Positions 34,620 to 46,660 of a DNA stretch of 64,000 nt are shown piece by piece (position 1 is the first letter of the stretch; each line of letters starts with the position of its first letter). This stretch comes from Myotis daubentonii (taxonomy: Eukaryota; Chordata; Mammalia; Chiroptera; Vespertilionidae). The stretch spans positions 67,043,754 through 67,107,753 of the forward strand of contig NC_081847.1 of NCBI RefSeq assembly GCF_963259705.1, written 5' to 3'. Under the pieces are notes generated by a model. That model did not search any database. It was not told the DNA's origin and was given only the letters and a program-made list of their open reading frames with translations. A program made the translations under genes and the position numbers.

Positions 34620-35635
34620 CTATTTAAAGAAACCTTTTACAATAAATGAATTGAAGTTTAAAACATGGGTTGGTTTAAAGAAAAGAGATTAAGTAAATAA
34701 CAGAGTACGTGGGATATTGATCTGGAAAAGTCATAATGTGGCCATAACTGAGGTTGGGGACATGCAGGGGGTGGGGGCTGGTGGGAGAGGTGGGCTTGAG
34801 GATGTCCCCCACTCCCCTCCCCCACCCACACCCCCCACACACACACACCCAACACACCCTGGCCCTGCAGCAGAATTTTCCAGGTCAGGCTCCTTCCATT
34901 CCAGCTGACACTTCCCTTCAGGGTGTCAGCTTCCTGTGGGTCAGGAAAAGGACTGGTGGGGATTGTCTTCCAGGGTCCTCCCAGCTCTCAGAAACAATCA
35001 CTCTGTGGGTGGCTATTTTTGCTCTGTAGTCAAGCACCAGGACCAGGCCTATTGGGAAAGGCCATTAAGTACAATCAAATCTACAAAGATGGAAAACACA
35101 GGTTCCCACCCACACAGCACCTTCTTAAAATGCATTTGGCAAATCCAGAATGTCAGCAATTAGTAACTAGGCCTAATCATTAAAATGAGATTTGCACTGA
35201 GTGGTAAAGGGAAAATTCTTCCACTCACTAACCTGGTTAATGGAGCAGCTAAAAGGTAAACATACTGAAAAATATTCCATTGGGGTCATTGTAAATGCAA
35301 ATAAAATGGACTCTGCTAGCAAGTAACAGTGGTGGGTCACACATGTGTATCTTTCTATTTTACTTTTTGAAAAACTTTTTTTTTTTTTCACTTCTCTTAA
35401 AATAGATGCACTGACCTAATACTAGCGTTTGGCCTTTGAAGGCAAATGAGGCAGTGGTTATGTTTAGGCAGGGAAAGTCCAATGAGGGTTGACTAACAAT
35501 GCAGCAACTGCTACGTGTATATAGACATTTCCAGATCAGCTAGGCAAGGGTGGGGGTGGGAGGAAGCACAGTGCCCAGCCTTTCTAAACAATAGTACTTC
35601 TTCCTAGTCTGCTTGTATTGGGCTGGTTTGGTCAG
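34620..35635. other. Intergenic, no element recognised
   Basis: A C/CA-rich tract lies at 34808-34857 and a T run at 35375-35388. No gene is supported. Confidence 0.5.
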
Positions 35636-35639
35636 AGAG

Positions 35640-35885
35640 GCCATGTGATGTGCTTGTTAAGGGCAGTGACCAGGGTCTGAGTCAGCTCTTGGACCTTTAG
35701 GCTCTGTGACCTTGAACAAGTGACTTAGGCTCTCTATGCCTCAGTTTCCTCATCAGTACAATGGAGGCTATCATAGTGTCCATGTCGTAGTATCATGGTG
35801 ATGAATAAATGAATTAGCACATTAAAGTGCTTCAAACAATGCTTGGCATATAGCAGATACTTTATGATTATTCGTAAAACAGCCA
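35640..35885 (+). mobile_element. MIR, nearly full length
   Basis: GGCTCTGTGACCTTGAACAA, TATGCCTCAGTTTCCTCATC and AATGCTTGGCATATAGCAGA follow MIR across about 240 bp. Confidence 0.9.
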
Positions 35886-36004
35886 TCAACTCTCCCCTCC
35901 CAATTGCCTTTGTCAATACCACACACCTGAGAACCTGTGTCTTATGAGATCATGCCACCTTGTACAATGTTAAATGTACATTTCTCGGTACATCAAGCGT
36001 TGGG

Positions 36005-36135
36005 GAAAATGTCACAGCTGGAAGGTATCCTAGACATCATCTAGTCTAGAGCCATCATTTTGTAGATGAAGCAACTGAGACCAGAGAGATGGCCTGCCCA
36101 AGGTTGCACAGTAAGTGGGTGATGAAATCTGAATG
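36005..36135 (-). mobile_element. MIR3-like relic, antisense
   Basis: CACAGCTGGAAGGTATCCTA, TTTTGTAGATGAAGCAACTG and GCCCAAGGTTGCACAGTAAG match the layout. Confidence 0.75.
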
Positions 36136-36139
36136 AGAG

Positions 36140-37190
36140 CAAGAGTCCAGACCTCTCCTTTTGCATGTCCAGCACTGTTTCCATCATTCCCAGTGGATTC
36201 TGAGTGTTCCAGATATGAAAAGCAATTGAAAACCAGGAATTGGATGCTTGGGATCTCTCACCCACGCTGCCACAGGCCTGTCAGATTTCCCCCTCATTTC
36301 CTTCAAATCCTTAAGAGGTCTCTGTGAACATTTGTTTTCTCTGGCCTGTTTGTTTTTTGACCACCAGCAACACTTTCTCCTTTCTAACATGGGCTGAGGG
36401 GTTGGCCCCGGGCCCAAGGAAGGCCACTGGACTCTCTCTGACTCCTGAGCAGAGCACGCACACAGGATGGCAGGCACAGGAAGCGCTTACTCAGTCTCCT
36501 GCTTGCTGGGCAAGGTGGCTGCATGTTCGGGCTGTGGGAGGCCTGGTACATGTCTTGGACCCTACTCTGTTGTTCCCAAGCCTGGTCTGCAGTCTAGTGC
36601 ATTCTATGAGCAACCTAACAGACCTCCAACGAAGTCCCCTTTAGCTTAAGTCAGCTGGATTTGATTTCTATTGCTTGCAAAGAACCTTGACGGATACAAC
36701 TGACTCTATTGCCTTAACCTACCAGAGCTACTAGGAAAATTCCTAGCAGATTGAAAGATGGTTGGAGACCTGGGGAATGGGAATTGAAGGGCATGCTATA
36801 GAGAAGTCTTGGAAAAAAGAAAGAGCTGTGAGTAGATTAACACTAATCAATCTCTTTAGACCAGCCTGAAGAAGGCTCAGCCACGGGAAGACTGAGAAAT
36901 ACAAATTATGCCAAACCAAGAAGCTGGCATGTTTAAGTGCCTGACTGTGTGTGTGTGTGTGTGTGTGCACGCGCACGCACGTGGGGTGAGGGTGGGAGGA
37001 GGGGGTGTGCTATGCAGTAGCTGACAACTTGGAACCAGAAAAATGAGAAACCCAGAGAGGAAAACTTCCAGAAACTCACTCCTCTCTTAGTAAAGTACAC
37101 CAACTGCTACAGCAAAACAGGGTTGTACAGGGAGCCCTTAAAAGGGCAACAAAAATTGTTGTAAGGACAGTCTTGACAATTAGAAGTCAG
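36140..37190. other. Intergenic, unassigned, with a (GT)n run
   Basis: A TG/GT microsatellite lies at 36944-36967. No gene or other element is recognised. Confidence 0.5.
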
Positions 37191-37194
37191 GATC

Positions 37195-37340
37195 CATTTA
37201 TTCTTTCTTTCATTCATTCAACTAGCAGTTTTAAGCAGCTGCTACATGCCAGAGATATGGCTGGATGCTGGGCTTTGGAGCTAAACACCATTGTCCCTCC
37301 CCTCACATGATTTACAGTCCAGCGAGAAAGGACAAGCGAA
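37195..37340 (+). mobile_element. L2 relic
   Basis: CATTCATTCAACTAGCAGTT, GCTGCTACATGCCAGAGATA and ACATGATTTACAGTCCAGCG follow L2. Confidence 0.75.
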
Positions 37341-37640
37341 CAACCACAGAAAGTGGCGAGTGGGGGAGGCCACAAAGAACCAAGTCATGGCTTGTATAAG
37401 GAATCATGCACGGCAACACCGTCTTCAATAACTGGAGGAGGATATGCGCAGGCTCTGGAAAAGTTCCAAGTGTGTGATCTGTAGCTTCTCTTTCCTTGAG
37501 CTCTGCTGTCGCTTTGGGGTTTCGCATGTAGGAGAGGAGCATGGACATGCCAAGTTGGGCTTCACTCTGGTGCCCAAAGACATGATGGCTTAATACCAGG
37601 TTCCCTAGGGAATGCAGAGGACCCCCTAGAATCCTTACTA

Positions 37641-37800
37641 CCGATGTTGGTCCATAGATGAGCAGCATCAACCTCTCCTAGGAACTTGTTATAAATACAG
37701 AATTTCAGGCCTCATCCCAGATCCACTGGAACACAATATGCATTTTAAGAAGGTTCCGGGTGATTCATAAGCATGCTAATAACACTTGAGAAACAATAGT
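37641..37800 (+). mobile_element. MER5-like hAT relic
   Basis: Text in the order AGCAGCATCAACCTCTCCTA, GGAACTTGTTATAAATACAG, CTCATCCCAGATCCACTGGA and CACTTGAGAAACAATAG follows the MER5A consensus layout. Confidence 0.75.
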
Positions 37801-37997
37801 CTAGTTAAACCCTTAGGCGAAGTTTTAAGCTATTCATTTAAGGATAAGTTATTTGGAACCAAGCCACATCAGCCAGGAATAGTATCTAACCAATGTCCTT
37901 GTTACTAGTGGGGACAGTGGCAGAGGGGTGAGGGGTGGCAGGAAGACTCTGTCAGGACAAGTTCTGGTGGGTTGGATGTACCACACAGTTGCCCAAT

Positions 37998-38185
37998 AAG
38001 ATTCAGGATGACCAGTTACATTTAAATTTCAGATAAACAATGGGCAACTTTTTAGTGTAACTATGTTCCAAATATTGCATAGGACAAATTCATACTAAAA
38101 ACTAATTAATTGTTTATCTTAAATTTAAATTTAATTGGGCATCCTGTATTTTTTATTTGTTAAATCTGGCAACCCTAGTCTACCA
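37998..38185. repeat. Long imperfect inverted repeat (old DNA-transposon-like)
   Basis: The left arm 38002-38041 and right arm 38109-38148 are near-perfect reverse complements (TCAGATAAACAAT against ATTGTTTATCTTAA, AGGATGACCAG against CTGGGC-type ends). The spacer is itself partly self-complementary. This snap-back structure is typical of an old non-autonomous DNA transposon. The family is not identified. Confidence 0.7.
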
Positions 38186-38239
38186 AGATCCAGCTGTTAA
38201 CTTCACAACATCTAAAAGAGCTTGAAACGATGAAAACAA

Positions 38240-38890
38240 ATGGATTAATTAAGAACCAAAAAACAGAAGGAGTGACTTTAATTTAAGGACATGTGTAACA
38301 ATTAATCGTAATATTTTCAGCCCAGATATGAATGTAGTTGAGTCACCTATGTCTCCCCACAAAACAGTAAGAACTAGAAGTGGTAGAGGTTTTAATAAAT
38401 AGTACTGGAAAAGCAAAACTGAATCTCTACCCAACATCAAATGGATAATAGGCCTAAAAGTGAAAGAGAAACTTAAAAAGTTAATAAAAGAAAATGTAGA
38501 AGAATATTTCTGTTACTCAGGTAAAGGGGAAAATATCTTAAATTCTAAAAATTAAAACCATAAGGAAAGAAAAAAGGCATTTGATTACAACAAAATTAAG
38601 GATTTCCTTTCAACAAAGGACACCAAGTACAAATAGGGGAAGACAGCAGAGAAAGGGTGAAAATACTTGCCAAAGACAAATTAGGGATTAATTTATACGA
38701 GGAATAAGGAACTCTTGAAACCAACAAGAAAAAGATAACTGTACTAATAGAAAAAAAAATGGGTAAAGCATATAATCAGGAAATTTACAGAAATTTAAAA
38801 AGCTAATAAACAAATTGAAGAGATGGTCAAAATCATTAGTAATCAAAGCAACGAACAATAACATTAGTACATTAGTTTGTATGACCATAT
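38240..38890 (+). mobile_element. Old L1 ORF2 3' fragment (sense)
   Basis: ACAACAAAATTAAGGATTTC, GAAATTTACAGAAATTTAAA and AGAGATGGTCAAAATCATTA match the order of the distal L1 ORF2. Stops are frequent. Confidence 0.65.
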
Positions 38891-39119
38891 TAGCCTGGCC
38901 ACAGTGACAGCTGAGTCCTGGGAAGTAGTGGCGGAGACGGGGCTGTAGAAGTTCCTGCCTCAGTGGTGGGAGTGGACAGCTACTCTCCTTTAACTGTGTG
39001 CACCCCCATGGCAAGTATCTCATATTCCCATTCCCACGCAGGTCCAGAGGGGCAGCACGATCCTGTGTGGAGGGGTGTCCTTGCATTCTGAGCAGCCATC
39101 ACTGGGACAGTGGACACAC

Positions 39120-39990
39120 CAGGAAAAGCCATGCAGAATTCAAAAAAATGATCAGATGCGCCCAAGCAATAGGATGATCTTTCAGAATGCTCAGTAAATG
39201 AAATGAAATCAATGACATCCATAACGCACTTCTGTTTATACGTACTTAGAAACATTGGCTCCCCCCCCCCCAAAAAAAAACGTATTTTAAGAACGTGAAC
39301 TCTAAGCAGAGGAGTTGTATTTTTTTGGAAGGAGAAATGGAAGAGGGGTGTGGAGATGCAGAAAGCAATAAATAAAAAATAATAAGAGAAAATAATAAAT
39401 AAGTAGCTGACCATAAAAATAAATAAGGAAGAAAAATAAAAGAAGAGCCAACCATGATAAAGTGATGTGAAATGAGGAGGCTCAGCCCTCGGCACCAGAA
39501 GTACAAAAATAGACATGTAAGTATAGAAATAAGTAACTACAGGTGACTGCAGTCACTGTCTGGTCCCCTTTGGTGGCTCACCCATAGCTTCTCACATCTC
39601 CCCAGCACTGGGGAACCCAGCCTCCCGGTCCTAACCCTGAGCTCTGCTCAGCCTCCAGGCCCGTTCTCAAGGTCACTGACCATTCTCAGGCCTGTCTTTC
39701 CGCAGTTTGCACCTGCATGCCCTGCTTCCCATGCTGAGAGGTGGTTCTTCCCTGGGTCTCGGGGAAATGCAATCACGCACAGGCGGTCAGCCCATCGCTT
39801 GGCCCAGCCCCGCCCTCTCGTGGACCTGAGCTGTTCACATTCCAGGTCCTAACGGATTTTGATCAGAGAAGCAGAGGGCCACCAAATCTCTCCTTCTCCC
39901 CTGACATTTCCTGTGACCTTGGATGGGGGAAGCAGTCTCACATCTGTATTTGAAAATATTCCTTAGGGTGGCTCTTAGAAACTTCACAGG
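39120..39990. other. Intergenic, unassigned
   Basis: A C/A homopolymer junction lies at 39260-39280 and A-rich AATAA-type text runs at 39360-39440. No gene is supported. Confidence 0.45.
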
Positions 39991-39999
39991 TTAAGAAAT

Positions 40000-40730
40000 A
40001 CTGATGTTAAAAAAAAAACACAAACTTGTAAGATAGCAGGATATAAAATTAGCATATAGAAATCAGTAGCCTGTAAAATATGCACATATAAATGTTAAGG
40101 TAGAGAAAACTCTTTTTACAATAACAAGAAGATAAAATATAAACTTAACCAAAAATATACAAAACCCTATTAAACGCCTCTGAAAGACAGAAAAAAATAT
40201 ATGAATAAGTAGAAAGACATTCCTGTTCTTAGATAGGATGACAACATGGTAAAGATGTCAGTTTTTCTTAATTTATAAGGTTTAAACAATCCCAGGGAAA
40301 AAAATGCAAAAGCTTCTTTGTGGACGTAGACAATTGATACTAAAACTCTTAATTTTAAAAATACAAGAAGAGCAATTACTGTCTTAGAGGTAAGAATGCG
40401 CTGGTAGACATTAAAGCATACCTTTTCAGACAGTGTGGTGACTGGCACAGAAATAGACTGATGGATTAGTGGAAAAGAATAGAAAGTCTAAAAATAGACC
40501 AGGGCACATGTAGGAATGTGCCATTTGATAAAGGTGGCGTCTCAAATCACTGGGGCAAAGTTGAACTTTTTAACATAACTCTGGACAACTACTTAGTTGT
40601 TTAAAAAGATAACATTAGATCCACACTTCACACCTTACTCAGGAACAAGTTCCGAAAGGATCAGAGATCCAGATGTACAAAAGAAACCACACAGCTACTA
40701 GAAAACCACTGGTAACAAGGACTCTCCTGT
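40000..40730 (+). mobile_element. Old L1 ORF2 fragment (sense)
   Basis: GGATATAAAATTAGCATATA, ATACAAAACCCTATTAAACG, AGACATTCCTGTTCTTAGAT and AAGAAACCACACAGCTACTA follow L1 ORF2 order. It is degenerate. Confidence 0.65.
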
Positions 40731-40909
40731 CCCTCCAACCTTTCAGGTGCTGGGAATTAAACAACTCCCTGGCAAAGCAACTTAAGACAAAGTGTCCCCC
40801 TGAGAACAAATACATTCTTTATGGTTTTTAAACCATCCCTGGCTCACCTACCTGTGCAGCATAGGACAATACTGTGATTTACATGATGTTCTAAGGCCAT
40901 ATTTGTGGC

Positions 40910-41345
40910 TGAGGTTGGGTGGGGTGTGGATTGCCAACATTCCTCCTCAGGTGCTAGATTACATTTCCCAGACACCCTTGCAGCTCAGAGGTCTGAGTCT
41001 CGCTAATGAAATGTGGAGGAAACCTCTCTCTCCCCCTTCTCTCTGTCTCCATCTCTCCCCTGCTACTCCCAATCTGTCAGCCAGGTGAAAAGTGGAAGGC
41101 TCCTAGAAGATGGTGAGGAGACACATAGTGGAAAGGCCTAGATTAACAAAACAAAACAGGAAAAAAAGGAAGATCTAGATTCCTGCATGACTGCATGGAG
41201 CAGAGAAACCCAAATAACATGCATTTGGCTATGAAGCAAATGACCAACAACCTCTTATCTCATTAAACCACTGACATTTGAGTTTCATCTCTTACAGCAG
41301 CTAGCATTACCTGCTCTGACTAATTGGGTATTTGAACTGTTGCTA
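40910..41345 (+). repeat. Unclassified old dispersed repeat, copy 3
   Basis: GATTACATTTCCCAGACACC, CCTTGCAGCTCAGAGGTCTG, CATGACTGCATGGAGCAGAG and TCATTAAACCACTGACATTT correspond in order to the copy at 5.7-6.2 kb. Confidence 0.55.
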
Positions 41346-41399
41346 TCCCAGCGGGAAACCTTATTATCTTGTTTATTTTCTGCCTCCATATGTCAACAA

Positions 41400-42860
41400 A
41401 AACACACACACACAAATTTAGTATCAATTTGAAACTAAAATAGAGGGGCGACTGCATCTCTGTGCTCGGGAGATATTAAGATGAGAGGGAAGACCTGGGC
41501 ATGTGACAAAGGAGAGCAGCATGCTAGAGGAGACAAAACTCTTTCAATTCTGGCCTCCGAAGCAGATCCCGAAGACCTATTAAAAAACGCTGTCAGTGAC
41601 GTGTCGGCTCTGCCTCTAAGTTAAAACTCTCCCACGTTTATTTAGAAATTAAACCAGATCAGTGGGGAGCATTGTTGTAGGGCCACAGTGATGCTGTAAT
41701 GAAGGAGCACAGGCACATGAGATCATGAGGAGGAGGGGGCCTTGGTGGGAAGGGAGCCACTGTCAGGCGAAGCTATTACAGGGAGTGGCCGCCTTTAGAA
41801 TTTCTTCTTGGGAGGTTAAAAGGAGTTGTTTTCATGTCATCAGTAGCCCTGTTGTCACTGGAACACTAGGTTCCCCACACACACTTCAGATCAGGGGAGC
41901 ACATGACCCAGTAACATCTTAAACCTGCAAAATAAAATGCACATTTAACCAGCATTTATCAAGCACCAAACATTCTCTGTTTCTTGAGAGCATGACTTGG
42001 CTGACAACCTGAGGACAAATCAGAACTTGTTCTGTATCAGGAGGTGGGAGGTGGCCATGCACACTGACCTCCCACCCCAGAAGGCCAGGGAGCAAGCTCA
42101 GGGTTTATGGGGCTGACAGGGAAGGGCTTTGAAGAGAAGGAGTTGGGAAAGGAGGGGGAAGAGGAGGGGAGGGGTGACCGAGATGTATCTGTAATATACG
42201 GGGAGGTCCTTAGAAAGCAGTGGAAGGAGCGGCTGCAGAAAGTCAGCCTCTTAGCAATGCATGTTCCAGCCTACCAGTGCCCACTGACGCTCACTTGACG
42301 CACAGCCTTGAGGCGGCCTCTGTTGGTAGCTGCTCTTGGAAGCAGTACAAATGCCTGGGAGTGTTCAAAGAGTGCGGGCCCCTAAGTTGATCGGCAGCAC
42401 AAAGAGCTGGTTAAGAGAAAGGACAAAACTCTCCAAATGGCTAATCCTGGAGAAAAGCTGATAATACATTTATAAAGACTCTTTTTAAGCATGACTATAT
42501 GTGCCAAATAAAGATATTCAAAGGGCATGCTAGTGACTCGTGACATCTAGCGGGGAGAAAATGCCTTTAAGTGGGGGCGTTGGCCTGTGATACCCTCCAA
42601 ACCTCAGACACAGTGTCCATGTGTCCAGAGCATGGTGGATTCCTGGCCATCGCTGTAATATGGACACTATTAGGGACACCAAAAGTGAAGACATGCTAAC
42701 AGATACATTTAAACTGTTAAGGTCCTAAGACAACATCAGGGGAAGGCTTTTAGGATTGATACCCTTCAACATGGAAGAACTAGAACAGCTAGAATACATG
42801 AGCATAATTCACATCCTCTGAAGACAATTTATGGACATGGTAGGCCAAGCTCCTTGCCAG
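41400..42860. other. Repeat-poor intergenic block
   Basis: No mobile element is recognised across about 1.4 kb. It may include conserved non-coding DNA at 41440-41720 and 42410-42570. No gene is supported. Confidence 0.4.
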
Positions 42861-42864
42861 GCCT

Positions 42865-43155
42865 GCAAGGTACGGTCCTAACCAGATGGCTCTGAATTCA
42901 TCTCCCCCATTCTCGCCCTGGAGACACCATGCTGGGTCCTGACTCAGGGCGTTCGCTCTTTCTGGGTGTTCCGCCTAGAAAGCTCTTTCTCCAGCCTTAG
43001 AATGGCTCTTCCCCTCACTCTCTCAGTCTCTGCCCCAGTGTCAGCTCCGCCCAGTCCTGCTCTGACCACCAGGCCAAAGAGCTCCCTTATCCTCTATCGC
43101 TTGTCCTGTTTTACTTTTCTTGATAACACCCTTACTATTGCGAGTACTTCATAAT
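42865..43155 (+). mobile_element. L2-like relic
   Basis: AGCTCCTTGCCAGGCCTGCA, GTTCCGCCTAGAAAGCTCTT and CTTATCCTCTATCGCTTGTC follow the L2 distal order. Confidence 0.6.
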
Positions 43156-43239
43156 ATGTCAAAATACTCAATACTGAAGTTATACTACTTATAAATATAC
43201 TTATTACATATTCCATTTTTGTTTACTTGTTGATTGTAT

Positions 43240-43510
43240 GACGCCATCCAATATGGTAGCCATTAGCCACACCTGGCTATTGAGCACTTGGAAAATGGCT
43301 AGTCTGAATTGAGCCGTGCTGTAAGTATAAAATACACCCAGTATTTTGAAGAATTAACTAAAAGAGAAGGTAAAATATTCATTCATTAATAATTTTTATA
43401 TTGCTTACACATTGAAACAATAATATTATGGATTAACTTGATATGTTAAATTCCACATGTGGCTTGCATTTGTGATTTTCATTCGGTTTCCATTGGACAG
43501 TGGTGCTCTA
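43240..43510 (+). mobile_element. Old hAT-type (MER1-group-like) relic
   Basis: The characteristic text CATCCAATATGGTAGCCATT, AGCCACACCTGGCTATTGAG and CACTTGGAAAATGGCTAG occurs, followed by the distal part CCACATGTGGCTTGCATTTG and TCCATTGGACAGTGGTGCTC. Confidence 0.65.
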
Positions 43511-43595
43511 AGATGGACATTCCACAAGAATAGGGGCTTTGTCTTGTCCCAGCATCTAGGAGAGCACAGGCTTAGTAAACGTTGGTTGAATGGGA
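43511..43595 (+). mobile_element. L2 3' tail
   Basis: CCACAAGAATAGGGGCTTTG, TCCCAGCATCTAGGAGAGCA and TAAACGTTGGTTGAATGG match the L2 end. Confidence 0.6.
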
Positions 43596-44164
43596 CTCTG
43601 TTCATTGAAAACGGAGCTGTATGAGTCTCTCTATCTCTGTCCTCAGTATCTTTCTCCTTCCTCTCTCTCCCTCTGTCAGCTCCTTGCCCCCTGGTATCAC
43701 TCTTACATAAGAAATGGACAGCCTTCCTTGTCTGCTTACTTAAGCCCCTGTCCTGATTTAGCTTCTTCTAGGTTAGATTTTAAAACATGTTTTTAAAACA
43801 CTATTTAAAAAAAAAACAACCTTAATTCTTTTCTTCTTTTCCAAAATAGTTATTGCATTTTGGATAAACTATTTTAACAAATTAACTATTCTAGGTAACC
43901 TGAGAGGACACGTGGAGGAACGCAAATGAAAAACAAACAAACACGCACTATATAGGGGAGACAGCAGGGCTAGGCAGCTGGAAGAGGGCAAAGGCCTGGG
44001 GTCAGGAGGGTGTCACGTGCTTGACAAGAAAAGGATAAGGAATGAAGGGGGAGGGGGGTGCACTGGGAACAGGTCTCTGCTTCTTCATTTATCCCGAGCC
44101 TGCCTCACTCAGAGCGACTGGCTAACGCAGCAAATACGTCTACAAAAATAGAGGCACCACCATT

Positions 44165-44400
44165 CTGTCATTCTACAGATTTACTGAGCATCTCCTATGT
44201 GCCAGGTGCTGGGGAAACGGTGAGAATGAAACAAAAAAAATGCCTCTCTTATTGGAGCTTTTGTTCTTTCTGGAAGAGACAGAAAATGAGCACATAAGTG
44301 CACAAATATATCCTGTATGTATTCTACATACTTTATTATTGCAGGCTCAGAAAAGGGAATCCATGCTCTCAATTAATTTTTAAAACCCACAGCGTGGAGG
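44165..44400 (+). mobile_element. L2 relic
   Basis: TTACTGAGCATCTCCTATGT, GCCAGGTGCTGGGGAAACGG and TTATTGGAGCTTTTGTTCTT follow L2. Confidence 0.75.
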
Positions 44401-45005
44401 ATGAAGTTGGGCAGTGGGAATATTTTAGGAGAATAATTTTAGGGTTTTTAAAAATTAAGGATATTTAAGACAAGCCTCTACAAAAATAAAACCCAGGCTA
44501 GATATGGGAACACAGAGGCCACCATCGAAGGGAGCATTTGGAATGGGTATAGATTCAGTCACACACATTGCATGTTGAAACCTAGGAACTGCTGAAATTC
44601 TATTTCTAGAGAGGAAAAATCAAATTTTAATACCAATATTAGCATTAATACAAAAGTAGTACAAAATATACCAGCAGTGTGGCTAGAGTTGGTGTAATAC
44701 TGGCACAGAATTGCCATCCACTGAAACAGAACATGCCAGCCTAAAAGCCCTCAAACTCTCGAGTGTTCCAGGGCAGGACAATGCGCCCTTCTCTTTGTTA
44801 GCATTGGTCATGCCTGAGCATTTTCTCGAAACTGCTAACACTGCAGCCTAGATCATCTGCTCTGAGCTGAAGGAAGACAGAAACAAACTGAGCCAAAGCA
44901 TGGGCTTAGGATTCTGCAGTCACTCACTCCCAGGGCGGGAACCTGTTTATAGCATTGTTTCACTTAGAAAACTGACAACTCTATAATGCAGGTTTTCAGG
45001 CCATG
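44400..45005. other. Intergenic, nothing recognised
   Basis: It has AT-rich composition with no element or gene I can support. Confidence 0.45.
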
Positions 45006-45006
45006 T

Positions 45007-45049
45007 ATTTCCCAGGCTTCCTTCCTAAATGCAAGGAAGCCTGGGAAAT
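45007..45049. repeat. Perfect 17-bp inverted repeat with 9-bp loop
   Basis: The left arm ATTTCCCAGGCTTCCTT (45007-45023) is exactly complementary to AAGGAAGCCTGGGAAAT (45033-45049). The arm text resembles the CATTTCCCAG...CCTTGC motif of the unclassified repeat above. Confidence 0.95.
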
Positions 45050-45204
45050 GTAGTACTTATTTATAAAACATATAATAGTTTATTGAGGCTCATTTAATTT
45101 CTTCAGGAGAAATGGGTGTACTATTCACAAGTGGTAAATTAATAAAGAAGGAAACACGATTTTAAGAATGAGGTCTTGTATGGGTAGACATGTAATTATA
45201 TCAT

Positions 45205-45400
45205 CTCTGTTTATTTATCCATTCACTAGAGATCTATTCGTAACTTTTACAAATTCAGTATTGGGGATGCAAAAATGAATAAAATGTGATCCCTGACTTT
45301 AAGAAAACGACAATCTAGTTCAAGAGATCAACATGTGAACAAATAAGTACGGCACCACATGGTAAGTGTAGTAGAGCTTTGAATACTTTATTATGGACTC
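45205..45400 (+). mobile_element. L2 relic
   Basis: TTTATCCATTCACTAGAGAT, GGATGCAAAAATGAATAAAA and GACAATCTAGTTCAAGAGAT follow L2. Confidence 0.7.
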
Positions 45401-45659
45401 AGTGAAGAGAAAATAATGAACCCTGGCTGGGGAGAGAGGGGAGGAAGGAGGGCTCCTGCAGGACAGGACATCTGAGTGGAGTACCGTAGGCTGGGTAGGC
45501 GTTTACCAGGCAGGGGCGGGCACAGGGGAGCAGGTATTCAGGCATAGGAAGCAGCATATACAAAACATATAAGCAAAACGTTTGTGGAATTTCAGGGTCT
45601 CCTTAGGGAAATGATAGGGGCAGAAATAGACTGCTGGGAAACCAGTTAGAATAGTGATG

Positions 45660-46085
45660 CTCTGTTAACCATGATTGCTTTATGCTGATTAAAGAAGGCA
45701 CATTCTAACTTGGCTGGCAGCTGCACCCAGGACCTGGGAGCTCACCTGGAAATGCAGCCCGTCCTCCCCCTTTGGAGCTGCCTGTTATCATGGAAAGATG
45801 AACAACTTTGCTGCTGAAACCAGAATTGCCAACCCTTTGAAGATCTCCAGCCCTTGCTTATCACTAAACCCGTTGAAGGTTCCTGGCCCTTTTGTATACC
45901 TGCAGGCCTTTGCAAATCTCCAGCCTATTTACCTGTTAACTGCCCATTTGGCATCCCCTTTGGCAAATTCCCCAAGTAATCTTTGTACTTCTACCAATAT
46001 AAGTGGCTGGCTTATGGTGGGTTGCAGAGCAGATTTTTGTGGATGCTCTGTGGCTCACCACCACCACCCACCATGTCATGCAAGC
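45660..46085 (+). repeat. Possible LTR-like or other repeat unit (unclassified)
   Basis: It has repeat-like text with a TATAAG box-like site (45998-46003) and the region CTTATGGTGGGTTGCAGAGC that immediately precedes a purine-rich tract. Neither ends nor a target duplication could be fixed, so this is tentative. Confidence 0.3.
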
Positions 46086-46660
46086 TATTGTGGAGGGAGG
46101 TACTGACAGAGCAAAACAAAATACAACACAACAAAAGATAAAACAAAAGCACATACAAGACCCAACAGCAACAACAAAAGCAACCACCAGAGAAGAGAGA
46201 ATTAAGAAAGAGAAGAGAGAGCAAGAGTGATAGAAGAAAAAAAGAAAGGAAAAATATGAGAACAAAAAATATGAGGAGAAAAGATAACAAACAAAGAAAC
46301 AAACACAAGCAAAAAAGGGGGGTGATGAAGAAAAAGGAATGTGAAGGGGCAGAGATGAAATAAAGAATTAGAAAAATAGGGGAAGGGAAGCAGTTTAAAA
46401 TAAAGGAGGAAGAAGAAAAATTGAAAAGGAAAATAGAGGAGAAAGCAGATAGACCCAAAATAAGAAAAGGAAAAAAAAGATGAGTAAGCAGGAGAAAAAG
46501 AAAAGGGAAAAAAAAATTGAGTAGGAAAAGGGAAGAGGAAAATTAGATATATGAACAAAACAATAGAGACTAAAATGATAACAAATCAATAAGGCAGATA
46601 GATGCCGATAAATTTAAAAAGAAAAAACTTAAGGGAAGAGAGAAAAAAGGAAAAAAATGA
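46085..46660 (+). repeat. Purine-rich (A/G) tract, about 570 bp
   Basis: The plus strand is overwhelmingly A and G (GAAGGGAAGCAGTTTAAAAT-type interruptions are rare). Minus-strand Phe/Ser/Leu-rich frames are artefacts. Confidence 0.9.

Noticed and set aside
46012..46589. Phe/Ser-rich, membrane-like minus-strand open frames
   Set aside because: They are translations of the purine-rich tract and carry no signal beyond composition.
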